This document shows positions 9,345 to 19,309 of a stretch of DNA of 23,793 nt, one piece after another (position 1 is the first letter of the stretch; the number at the start of each line of letters is the position of its first letter). The stretch is from Setomelanomma holmii (lineage: Eukaryota > Ascomycota > Dothideomycetes > Pleosporales > Phaeosphaeriaceae). The stretch is taken from assembly GCA_010015745.1 (NCBI GenBank), contig ML978378.1, positions 1 through 23,793 on the forward strand. The letters are read 5' to 3'. The notes under the pieces were generated by a model, which ran no database searches, had not been told where the DNA came from, and was given only the letters and a program-made list of their open reading frames with translations. Both the position numbers and the translations under genes were made by a program.

Positions 9345-9595
9345 ATTGTACCAAAGAGACAATTGCTGTCCGAGGCGAAGTTTGGCGGCACGAAAGATGA
9401 TGTCGGCAAAAGTGCGCTCGGGCCCTCGGCGATGTCGCAATTGCACGCGGGCATCCTTGCCCGGCACATGTTGTTTGCTCCGCGGGCGTTTCCCAATGCG
9501 GAAGGATGTGGATGTAAACACAGAGGGGTGTTCGCGACCAACATCAAGTGACAACAGCGACACTCGACGAAAGACAAAGGATAGAACACACAATC
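9345..9595. promoter_or_regulatory. Shared divergent promoter of cysteine synthase and condensin CAP-G genes
   Basis: These 251 bases separate the two start codons and must carry both promoters. A forkhead-like GTAAACA lies at 9514-9520, with a CCAAT at about 9492-9496 nearby. No TATA box is evident. Overlapping open frames here start at TTG codons and show no domain, so I treat them as non-coding. Confidence 0.55.
9514..9520 (+). promoter_or_regulatory. Forkhead-like site GTAAACA
   Basis: GTAAACA matches the forkhead consensus RYAAAYA. It lies about 75 bases upstream of the condensin subunit ATG. Forkhead factors drive G2/M genes in yeasts, so the site would suit a mitotic gene, but a seven-base match is weak evidence. 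Confidence 0.2.
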
Positions 9596-12500
9596 ATGCC
9601 TGGGCGAACATCAACGCGCTCGACGCGCACTTTGACAGCTTCTGTAGCACGCAAGTCCAGCACCGGCACACTCAAGTCAACACGCGCTTCGTCCGCGCGA
9701 CAGTCGTCAAATGCGGTCGAAATACCCGACGAAGGACCGCTGACATCGCTGCGCTCGCGAATTGCACAGGTGTTCAGCGACGCACAGAAGACTACAGCGA
9801 CACAACGGAAGCTGGTAGTCAACCTGCGAAAGATCCAGGAAGCGTGCTGCTTTGAGCCGCCAGAGACAAACAAGAAGGGCGGCAAGAAAGGCAAGGACGA
9901 AGTGCAAGAAGACTTCGACGAGGAGGAGTTCAACAATGAGATAGTGAGATGCGTACTCAGGATCCTCGGCGTGAAGAAGAGCGAGTCTGTGGGCGACAGG
10001 GTGATCCGCTTCTTGGGCGTGTTCCTGAAGCATGCTTCTGACAAAGGTACGCACTTTTGGATTCGTATAGATTGAGCAGGCCTGACTCTGCGCAGACCAA
10101 GCCATTTTCGCTGCAGATACCGAAGAGGAAGCCACCGCATTTCACGAGACCCCCAGCAGCCGCCTCACCTCGAGCATCCTCACAACTATCCTAGGCTTCT
10201 TAAACGCCAAGGACAAGACAATTCGCTTTCGCGCAACGCAGTTGGTAGCACATATTGTCAACAGCCTCACGACCATCGACAACGACATCTTCAATCTCAT
10301 CAGACTGGGCTTCTTGAAGCGACTACGAGATAAAGAGCCCTCAGTTCGTGTGCAAGCGATTCTTGGGCTTGGTCGACTCGCAGGGAACGATGACGATGAA
10401 CAAGACGATGAGGACAGCGACGACGATGCTGCTGGCGGCATTCTGGAGAAGCTTCTCGATATCATGATCAACGATCCCAGCGCCGAGGTGCGACGCGCTG
10501 TGCTCCTTAATCTGCCCATGTGGCCCTCAACCCTACGGTATATCCTTGAACGAGCGCGCGATATGGATGCAACGACACGAAGGCTTGTGTACGGGAAGAT
10601 TCTGCCTGCGTTGGGAGACTTCCGTCACATGTCGCTGGTCGAGCGAGAAAAGTTGATTCGCTGGGGTCTACGAGATCGAGACGATCTTGTTCGTAAGGCC
10701 GCTGCACGACTATTTCGCGAACGCTGGCTTGAAGACTGCGCTTCGTCACGCGATAATCGCCGTGCGGAGGAGAAGAAGCCCGGCGATGTCGCCCCGCCAA
10801 ACCTCGAGGCACTGTGTGAGCTGCTCGAGCGTATCGATGTCACGCGTTCCGGCGAGGAAAATGGCATGGCACACGAGGCGATGCGAGAGTTCTGGGACGG
10901 AAGACCTGACTACCGTGAGGCCATCACCTTCGACCATGAGTTCTGGAAAAACCTCGATGCGCAGACTGCATTTATTGCACGCACTTTCAACGACTACTGC
11001 CAGGGCACTGAGGATGACAGGGTGCAAGGTATGATCGAAGACAAGATGCCTGAGGTCACCATGTTCGCCTTCGTGTTGCAGAAGGAGCTCAATTCACTAA
11101 TGGAGCTCGTGGACAAGGTCGCGGTCATGGAAGAGGACGATCCAGAAGCCGAAGAGGCGCAAGAAGATGTGGAGGAACAGGACTTTATCGTCCAACAGCT
11201 GCTTCATATCGCCATGACGCTCGACTACACTGATGAGATGGGTCGGAGGCAGATGTACAACATTATGCGAGAAGCCATTGCGAAGGCTCAACTGCCGGAA
11301 GAGTGTACGAAGCTTGCTATTGAGGTTCTCCGAACAGTATGCGGTAGTCGCGGAGAGTCAGATTTCTGCGCACTTATCGTCGAGGCCATCGCTGAGGTCC
11401 GGGATAGTCTCCTGGATGCCGAGGATGACGCGACAGTCAAGGGCGACGAAGCAGAAGAAAGCTTCCACTCTGCACAGTCCGATGTCGACCAGGATGCGCT
11501 CCCCTTGATCGGTTCGAGAAAGAATGCTAAAGATCTCAGCCACGAGGAAGAAGAAGAGCAGCATATCCGCGAAGTCATGGTGTACTCGAAGTGCTTGCAC
11601 ATCGCTCAATGCACCTTGCAGAACGTACACTGCGATCTCGAGTCCGACAACTCTCTCACCAACATCCTGAACACGTTGATCATTCCTGCTGTCCAGGCAC
11701 ATGAAGTCATGATTCGGGAGCGAGGTGTTATTTGCCTCGGATTGGCAGCACTGCTCAGCAAGGTAAGTTACCTATACCCTTGCAAACAAGATTGAGACTA
11801 ACAGCGTGTAGGATCTTGCCCTTAACAACATCGAACTATTCATACACTGCTTCGCTAAGGGTCACGATGCGCTCAAGGAGATTGTCATCCAAATACTCAC
11901 CGATACAATCATCACACATCCACAACTACTGTCTCCTCCAGCGATAGACCCAGAAGCTACTGCCGAAGATGCTGAGCCGAAACGAAATTCCCTGATCAAG
12001 CCCATTACGAAGGTTCTCCTTAGAGCTTTTGGCTCGGACAACAAGCGCATCAGCCTCATAGCATGCACTGCAGCATCGAAGCTACTCTTGCTCGGCCTTC
12101 TTCCTCCTGGCTCCACTGCCGAGATCCTCAAAGCTTTTACTCTAACCTACTTTGACCCAGAGGCTGCTGCCAACCCAGCACTACGTCAAGCACTTAGCTA
12201 CTTCCTGCCCGTGTTCTGCCACTCCAAGCTCAAGAACGCACTCCTCATGTCACAGATCGCCGTTCCGATCATGTCTAAGCTCCTGCTTATGCGCGAGGAA
12301 ACGCTCGACGAGGAGGTAGATGAAATGGTCGGCTGGCCCGTCATCACCGCACATCTCTCCGAATGGACTGATGGCCGAAAAGTCGTCGGCGCCACAGAGC
12401 TAGGTCTCGACGGCAAAACAAGCACGAGTGCAGAAGCAGAAGAACCACATATCCTCCTCTCAATCGAAGTCCTGGAGCGCGCGCTCACGAGCACGTGTTC

Positions 12501-13038
12501 GAAAGACGAGCGTAAACCACTCCTAGCATTACTGAGCAAACTCTTCATTGCACCAACTTCAAGCAAGAAATCAGACGAAGCGCACGATGAAGACATCCTA
12601 CGTACCCTTCATGGGCTTGTGGCTGAAGCTGTAGAGGGCAAGATTGGCATGGACGCCACGCAACGCAATTACATAGCCAAGCTAGAACTCAGTCTCTCCA
12701 AGCGTCTCGACGAAGTCAAGCTCGTCACGCAAGTCCAGGGCACGGAAGTCGATGCAGACGAGACCGTCACACAAGCTGAACCCGAGCCCGAGATTGAGTC
12801 TCAGGTCGATGCTACCGAGGTGCGCGATGTTGATGGGAGCGAGATTGGGGAAGAGGAAGATGAGGATACGATGTTGGCGGGTATGCAAGGTGAGGGGACG
12901 CGCATGCCGCTTGAAGATGATGGGGAGGACGAGATGATGGAGGATGGGGAGAGTACGATGCTGCCTGTGCTTGCGAGGAAGAGTGTTGCGGTTACGGAGG
13001 ACGATATCATGGAGAGCTTGTTGGCTAGTGAGATGTAA
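9596..13038 (+). CDS. cnd3: Condensin complex subunit 3 (CAP-G / Cnd3 / Ycg1)
   Basis: Exons are 9596-10046, 10096-11762 and 11812-13038. Both introns are 49 bp (donors GTACGC and GTAAGT; the second has a CTAAC branch site). The product is 1114 residues, a usual length for the fungal subunit. A basic, Ser/Thr-rich N-terminus (MPGRTSTRSTRTLTASVARK) precedes HEAT repeats. RDKEPSVRVQAILGLGRLAG and INDPSAEVRRAVLLNL are typical, with an acidic loop (about residues 246-262) between them. The C-terminal condensin domain has IREVMVYSKCLHIAQCTLQN and RERGVICLGLAALLSK. The tail is very acidic and ends in VTEDDIMESLLASEM. CAP-G with the kleisin Brn1/Cnd2 forms the DNA-anchoring module of condensin in mitotic chromosome compaction. 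The Ser/Thr-rich N-terminus is a likely place for mitotic phosphorylation (inference). Confidence 0.95.
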
Positions 13039-13687
13039 GGGCCTACCGTCTGACGTTTTGGATGCGGGGAGGATGTGTCAGTAGTCTTGATGTTGATGCT
13101 GGCGCTTGAGGGTTTGCTTGTGCTTGGGATTTTCTGATGATACCTTGTGTAGGGATGGTGTAATGACTTACTATGATCTTGAATCAGCTCAATCTGGAGT
13201 AATGGAATGCTTCTGAGACTGTTCGATGAGGTGGCCATGATGTTCCAGTCTCCTGGATTGCGGTTGAAACATATCTCCCATTCGTTTGGTTCGGTGCGAC
13301 TCCACACCGGGACCTGCATATCGTACTTGACTTACGTACCTACCACACAGTAGATCAGAATTCAGTACTTGAGTGAGGCACCCAAAGACCAAGGTTCTGG
13401 CGCCCCAATTGAGTGAGTGCATGGGTGGTCTGCATCCTTGGTTCCGCCCTTGATGTCTCGGATCTCAATCGCACCATGGAAGACATGCACCTTGACCAGA
13501 AAGACTGACTTGACTGGACTTCAAACATGGAATGTTCCTCGAAGCTATGCTCTATTCGCAACAAAATGGGTATCTCGAACCTACCTCACAACAACATGAA
13601 TCATATGCGCCTTGTAAACGCCAATGTACCGCTATCTGCGCCACTCGCACACCACCAAGCCCCTCATACACTCCTCACCACGGCCGA
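13039..13687. other. Intergenic region between convergent genes
   Basis: The region holds the 3' ends of the condensin gene and of the mannosyltransferase. Short open frames (13189-13422, 13355-13564, 13532 onwards) have no domain and mostly no convincing ATG start. I see no RNA gene or repeat. Confidence 0.5.
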
Positions 13688-15244
13688 TCAGTACTCCCCC
13701 ATCCACCCAAACACCTCGCTCACATACGCCCTAATCTTAGCACACGTCTCACTACCCTGATCCAGCCTACACCCTTCCTCAGCAACAACATCCCACAACC
13801 TCCGTTCGACATCATACCCCAGCAACTTCTCCATATCCTCCTTACTGCCCCACATACGGTGCATGGTCCCATCCGGCTCGTACGTAATCTCGCCCTTATC
13901 CGCTAGGACTTTCTCGGGGTTGAGGTTCAGCATATTCTGATGAATGAATACCGGTCTCGGGCGTCTCGGCGCTGTACGCGTGCGATTTAGTGATTTCTCG
14001 GTTTTCGGATCTGGATGCGCTGAATCCCCTGATGTCCACCATTCGCCAGTGTGCACGTGGCTGCGCATCGGGATGCCGTATTCGTAGTCAAGTCCTGGGT
14101 CAGCTTGTGCGATCGCGGTGCCGCGAAACATGCCGTTCCAATTGCGTCCCAGAGCAGCCGGGCCGGTGCGCACTTGGTACCAGGGCAGGCCGACGGCCAT
14201 GGCGGCTTGGACGAATGTTTCCTTGTCGCCGGCGCCGTGGGAGCCTTAGCACAGGAGCGGGTAGTAGTGATCTGGGCCGTAGTAATTGTAGTAGACCATT
14301 ATGAGGAGGGATTCGCGGTGCGTGTCTTTGTTCAGGAGGAGTTGGCCGGATTCGGTGGAGAAGCGGGCGGATGCGGGTTCTTCTGGGATCGCAGCAATAT
14401 GGTAAAAGTGTTCGTTAATGGTAAGGGCGAAGAAGTCGGGCCAGGTGACGAGGCCGTGGGTGGTGTAAGGTGGTATTGTGAAGAGAACTGAGGGGTCGTA
14501 GGATGGGAAGGCGTCGCTGTCGAGGAAAAGGACGTGTTGGAAGGTGGAGAAGAGGATGGAGAGGATTTTGTACTGATAATGGTCGGGTTTCTTGACTTTG
14601 GTGTTCTTATTGTAGATGTTTGACAAGACCACGCAGCGCGCATTCAGTGAAGGGAGGACAATGTCGCATGTTGTCGTGTCGTACTTGGACCAGTCGTCGA
14701 TGAAGACTTCGACGGGGAGATTGCATCCTGTTCGGCGAAGCATGCGGAGTGATACAAGGAACATGGGCATGTAGTGAGTGTCCGCCGTGGTTACAATGCC
14801 GGTTGTGCCTTTGGCGAAAGATAGTTTAGGTGCAAGGTGGAACGCTGACTTGCGCATTAAAAAGTGTGCTCGAAGTAATGCCGTCTCATCGTCATCAGTA
14901 AATCCAACGAGCCGATGTGGATGCTTCCTGTATGGTTCCAGAGGGTCGAAATGATCTTCAGGATAATGGACCGATTCATCCATGACCTTGAGTGGTTTGC
15001 ATTGCGGCTGAGTCTCCAGCAGTGCAGAAGCGAGATCTTGCCAAAAGTCAACTACCGATGCGTTGAACGTCGAGCTGGCTTCTGTGAGGTTTGCGACTTG
15101 GAAGCTGGGTGTCTTGAGAGCGAGCGGAACTTCATTATTTTGCGGCAGAAAGTATGTTCCGCATGTGAACAGGAAGAGAAGCACTCCTCCTATCCGCAGG
15201 ACAGTCGATATACAATGTGGTGAATTTATCCGCATGGCGGGCAT
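13688..15244 (-). pseudogene. MNN1-type alpha-mannosyltransferase interrupted by an in-frame TAA
   Basis: The frame opens at ATG 15244 and runs 332 codons to TAA at 14248-14246, then continues without shift for 185 sense codons to TGA at 13690-13688. Residues 13-33 form a membrane segment after a short N-terminus, as in type II Golgi enzymes. DSD at 242-244 (FLDSDAFPSYDP) is the metal and nucleotide-sugar site of the family; GLVTWPDFF and STESGQLLL follow. The break lies inside a conserved block: YYGPDHYYPLLC, the stop, then GSHGAGDKETF. Relatives usually have a Gln at or beside the stop position, and CAA to TAA is one change. Downstream the family pattern continues (WNGMFRGTAIAQ, RPRPVFIHQNMLNLNP, MHRMWG). 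No GT-AG intron can remove the stop without deleting conserved residues. The truncated 332-residue product keeps the DSD but loses the rest of the domain. Sequencing error or readthrough remain possible. Confidence 0.8.
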
Positions 15245-17304
15245 TGATGTCGTTGTGTCCAGACGTCCATGGAGCCGGATATCAGTCCTGTATTATGAAT
15301 GGGCGAAAAGTAGCGGCATTGGCAGCACAAGAGCAGCGCTGCAGCGCCATATACACGATATGTTCGCATCTGATTAGGAATGAGACGGGTGCGGTGAAGT
15401 GATATGGCCAAGAAGGAATCCGGAGTCCTTGCGGTCGTCGGTGGCGCTGCTGTTGGTACTAGGCTGAAAGCAGGTGCAACCTTAGCCGGGCGATGGGCGT
15501 AGTCGGCTAGACACACTAATCCGGCCAACCGTACCAACATGAGACCTCACGATCTCGAGTCCACTGCTGGGAATAGCAACCGTACCACCTTCCCTTGCAA
15601 GCATAACATCTCATCTCTCGTGAGAACCACTACGCGACATTTTTCGAAAGAGCTGGTGTTTTCTATCTATATCCTGCAATCTCCTTGAAGGCTTGTAGAA
15701 CTCGAATGTTGGGTTGGATTTCTAAACCTGGCGGTTGAGACCTGATCCCTGGAATCTTTGTCTGACAGCTAATTGCGAGAACAGTAGGCGCATCCCCATT
15801 GTCTTTGCGATGTGTGCCCAGCAACACTCTCTAGTAGGTCCTGGGTTGCGGTCTAGTGGTGTGGTTGTTGCTCAGAAACTGTACGCCGGAACCGGTGCGA
15901 CGGGCGTTAACATGTGGCTGAGGTCCTGAAAGGCCACCTGGAAGCAGCCGCTCTGCTGCACAAAGCGCGTGCGATATCTGAAGTTGTCAACGACTAGTCT
16001 AACATGTGTCTTCTACGCCCTGTCAGAGTAAGCCATCGCCTTGGGACTATGATGCGATATAAGGTGCTTGGTTCCATAGCTGCATCATGCTGAATTCCAG
16101 AACAGCAGTGGCAGCAGAGCCATGGTAGTGGGTGCAAGGAATTGCGCAATCGATGGTTGGTCCTTCTTTCCGGTTCCATGGTTCGGGTTATGACATGTTG
16201 TCGTGGTATCACGAGTTTCAACTTGGCGACAACTCGACAACGTTCGATCTGGTGAGAGCTGACTTCGTTATGCCAGACCGCAGCCTATGAGTACGATTAG
16301 CCCGTCTTGCTCTACTGGCTTTGTACTTTGTGGCGAGCTGGGCGTGAAGGTAAGCGCTCAAATGTCAGAGTGGCTCAGCTAGATCGTGTACTAGCGCACT
16401 TGGAGACCGTTCTAGTGTGGCGTGGATCGTTCCTGGAAGCTACAGCCGCACCGCATGGGCGTTCTCGTGTACAGCCATTTGTGAAAGGGAGCAGAGTAGT
16501 GCGAGACAGTCTCTAAAGCGTGTCCTTAAAGGGTCCAAGGCTTCTCTCCCTCGCGCATCTGTCTAGTATCCCTTGTGCAACTACATGCAGAAACCAAGGT
16601 CTGACGCAGCATGAATCGGAACTGATGCCTCTCGAAGACGGTAATTTCTTTTCTTCTAGTATGTTATGGTATGTAAATACAAAGACAATCTGATTTTTCT
16701 CGATATGATAGTGGAGATGAAGCCTTGTAGAAAGGAATGACCCACCTCAAACCATCGAAAGGGACTGGATTAGGTACAATCAGCTGTCCGGGCTCTAATG
16801 CGACTCCTGCGCGCCGCGCTCCATCCGCCAACGCTATGCTGAAGTGAAGGATAGGACGCAGGAAGAATCAAGAATCAGACCTTACAATTTGGAATGTGCA
16901 GAAGAAAACGCAAAGCTGGTAAAAGCAGTAAGACATGTGGAAAGAAGCTGAAGCAGACTTTGACAGCAAGAAAACCCCAAGAATATCCGAACGCTTCCCC
17001 GTAGCCTGTGTTGCCACCATCCCGATTGTACTTTTGTCTGCCCGTTCCAGCTTTTGAATGTGTAAGTCCCCAAACACCGCTTATCAAAGGTATCGAACTC
17101 CCTGTGTGTGACCAGTCTATAAGCACCCGAGTCCGTTTCCATGCCAGGCAGCCTGCAAATGCCACGAAATCTTGAGTATCTGAGTGTCGACAAACTCCCG
17201 CAAATTCAATCTTGACCGAACCAATCCATCCGAGATAGCCATCCCATATCATCCATCTTACAGATCTGGACTCCGAAAGATCGATACCTTTATACACACG
17301 CCAC
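15245..17304. other. Gene-free region of about 2 kb
   Basis: I find no gene, RNA gene, terminal repeats or transposase remnant. The frames at 15735-15929, 16307-16516 and 16875-17351 are short, lack conserved motifs and are mostly not opened by ATG. The left edge must hold the promoter of the mannosyltransferase. It includes a 14-codon upstream ORF (ATG at 15270, stop at 15226) that overlaps the main start in another frame. The right edge (about 16870-17304) is probably the 3' UTR of the zinc-finger gene. Confidence 0.5.
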
Positions 17305-19309
17305 TTACGCCGGCGACTTGTTGGCCGAGTTCGACGTGTTGCGGCGATCATCGTTCATCGACAGCGAACCGAATCCAGTTGACAAGAACGAGAAGGGGTC
17401 ATTGCGACCGTCACCACCATTGGGAGCGCCCTGGTTGGGATAGGGGTCGGCTGAGCTGAACGCAGCCTCAGCAGAGCGGCTGTCGAATGGTGTAGCATGC
17501 ATGCCTCCATTAGGCATGTAGCCAGCGCCCATGGGTGGGTAAGGACTGGCACCGCCCATGCCAGAGGGAAGCGCGTATGAGCTTGGGGGGCCTCCGTACT
17601 GCTGAGGAGGGAATCCGCCAGCAAAAGCAGGGCCATATGGTCCAGCACCAGGCGTACCACCCATTGAGGGAGGGCCCATACCAAATCCTGACGGGGTGTC
17701 CATGGGCGAGGGGAACGCGGAGTCTGCCACAACCGCAGCTCCAGCACGGCTAGCACCGCAGCGCAGGCAAGCAGTGTTCTTCGCGAAGTTGTGATAGCCA
17801 CAGCCATTCTCGCCGCACTTCCAGTCACCGGCGCGGAAGGGCACAACGCCAGTGCCACCACGCATGTGTCCTCCACCCATGCCGTGACCATGACCACCAT
17901 GGCCCATGTGGTGCTGAGGAGGTCCCATCATGCCTGGGTGAGGATAGCCACCGGGGTAGCCACCACCGTAGCCCATGTCGCCAGCCGGAGGACCCTGCAT
18001 CGCGGGGAAGGAGCATCGGAAGCAGGCGGTACGTCGCTGGAAGTTGGAGAAGCCGCAGGACGGGCAGTTCCAGTCGCCGGGGCGTGGACGGTTCTTGCTG
18101 GGAGGGAAGGGCGTGATGATTTCGGCGGCACGGTCGAGGACGCGGCTGGATGAGGGCGACACCTCAATGGCCTTTTCGTTGAGCGCACGGCCGTTCATGC
18201 ACAAGCTTTCGGCGGCCTGTATGTGTTAGCATAGTTATGAGTGAAGAAAGCTTATCAACTCAACATACCTCCTCATGAGACGAGAAGATAGCGAAACCGG
18301 TGCCAGTCGGCTTGTGCTGATCCGGTGTGCGAAGCGTCCAGAATGCAATTGGGCGACCGCCAAATTGTGTGAACCAGCTCTCAAGCTCTGACTGTGTGGT
18401 ATCGTGGGGCAGTCCGCTCATGTGAAGAACTTTGCTGCGTTCCGAGAGGAAAGCACGGACATCAGCGCGAGCGTCCATGGGCTTGGTGAGAACGTCTGGG
18501 TGCTCTTGAGGTGGTTGACTCTTGCGAATAAGACCACGGAGAACGCGAGCAAGCGTGACAGCTTCTTCCATGGCCCGGCGGGGCGACGCGGGAGCCAAGG
18601 CCTGCAGGTGAAACGGAAGGTTATGTTTAATCGGGGCGGAGGATTGCACAGGCTCAACTTCGAGAGCAGCGCAGATGTTGGTAAGCGCGCTTGAGCCGAA
18701 TGGGAGGGACTCCGGATGATGCGCCTGCCACCTCTGGTATTCGGTGCGCAAGTCGAATGTTCGGGAATGCTGCAAATACGGTGGCAGTACAACCGCCTTA
18801 TCCCGAGCTTCGCGTGGAAGTTGCACGCGCAAGTCCCAAGAGTCCAGCGTCACAAAAGCAAACTCGAGATTCTTAGGAACAATGTGCTCTTGCGCAAAGT
18901 TGGTGAATCGTTCGATAGCGTCGCGGAAGGAGCCTGCGTTTCGCACTTGGTCCCAGGTGAGGGTCGTTAGACTGGCTGCAGGTTCGATGCGTCAGCCGAG
19001 ACTCGGTGAATGCTAGAAGTGAACATGACTTACTGCATAACGCCGTAATGGGTGTGTTCACAGGCTTCACCAGAACGCTTTCCCTGTGCAGCTGTGATGC
19101 TGTGTCAGGAACTGCGGGGGCAATGGGCGAGGTGGTGACGTTACCTCCTCGCAAGACTTTGCGTCCAGTAGAATCCATCCTAGCTCAATCACCTCCGCCG
19201 AGTCTTTCGTAACATAGACTCCATGTTCGTCACACGTTGTAGCTACGTGGATTACGATATACCGGTCGAGATTTGGTGCTGCGGGGCTCGGAGTTGCTTG
19301 AGAAGCCAT
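17305..19309 (-). CDS. ERI1-like pseudo-exonuclease, RRM and double RanBP2 zinc-finger protein
   Basis: Four exons (19309-19145, 19091-19034, 18975-18269, 18216-17305) with introns of 53, 58 and 52 bp join in phase to 613 residues. Residues 15-225 look like a DEDDh 3'-5' exonuclease of the ERI1 kind (RYIVIHVATTCDEHG; IELGWILLDAKSCEE; FAFVTLDSWDLRVQLP). Where active members have DFEATC this has HVATTC (His21, Ala23), and the closing His-...-Asp motif reads RRAMEE (Arg207, Glu212), so catalysis is probably lost. Residues 255-330 are an RRM-like domain (KVLHMSGLPHDTTQSELESWF; GTGFAIFSS). Two RanBP2 zinc fingers follow at about 358-381 (C361, C364, C375, C378) and 441-464 (C444, C449, C460, C463), separated by a Gly/His/Met/Pro-rich linker. 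The tail is Gly/Pro/Ser-rich and probably disordered. RanBP2 fingers of this kind bind single-stranded RNA, so an RNA-binding regulator is likely. The RNA target is unknown. Confidence 0.88.

Noticed and set aside
9345..9595. Open frames across the cysteine synthase/condensin promoter
   Set aside because: They begin with TTG codons and run into the genes out of their conserved frames. The ATGs at 9344 and 9596 fit the conserved proteins better.
14246..14248. Alternative genetic code or routine TAA readthrough as explanation of the mannosyltransferase stop
   Set aside because: TAA ends the cysteine synthase and zinc-finger genes in this same window, so it works as a stop. The context lacks the known TGA-CTA readthrough signal.
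14200..14300. An intron that would remove the mannosyltransferase TAA
   Set aside because: The only GT and AG close to the stop are about nine bases apart, and any larger intron would delete the conserved YYGPDHYYPLL or GDKETF residues.
14051..14491. 146-codon plus-strand ORF opposite the mannosyltransferase
   Set aside because: It is antisense to the conserved DKETF and DSD-containing gene and has no recognisable domain. It does not explain the TAA on the other strand.
15845..15910. tRNA-like string (GGTCTAGTGGT) in the gene-free region
   Set aside because: It resembles the start of some tRNAs, but there is no B box (GGTTCRANTCC) at the right distance and no cloverleaf can be folded by eye.
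17355..17900. 181-codon minus-strand ORF inside the zinc-finger gene
   Set aside because: It is an alternative frame of exon 4, kept open by Gly/Pro/His-rich codons. The conserved zinc-finger cysteines are in the other frame.
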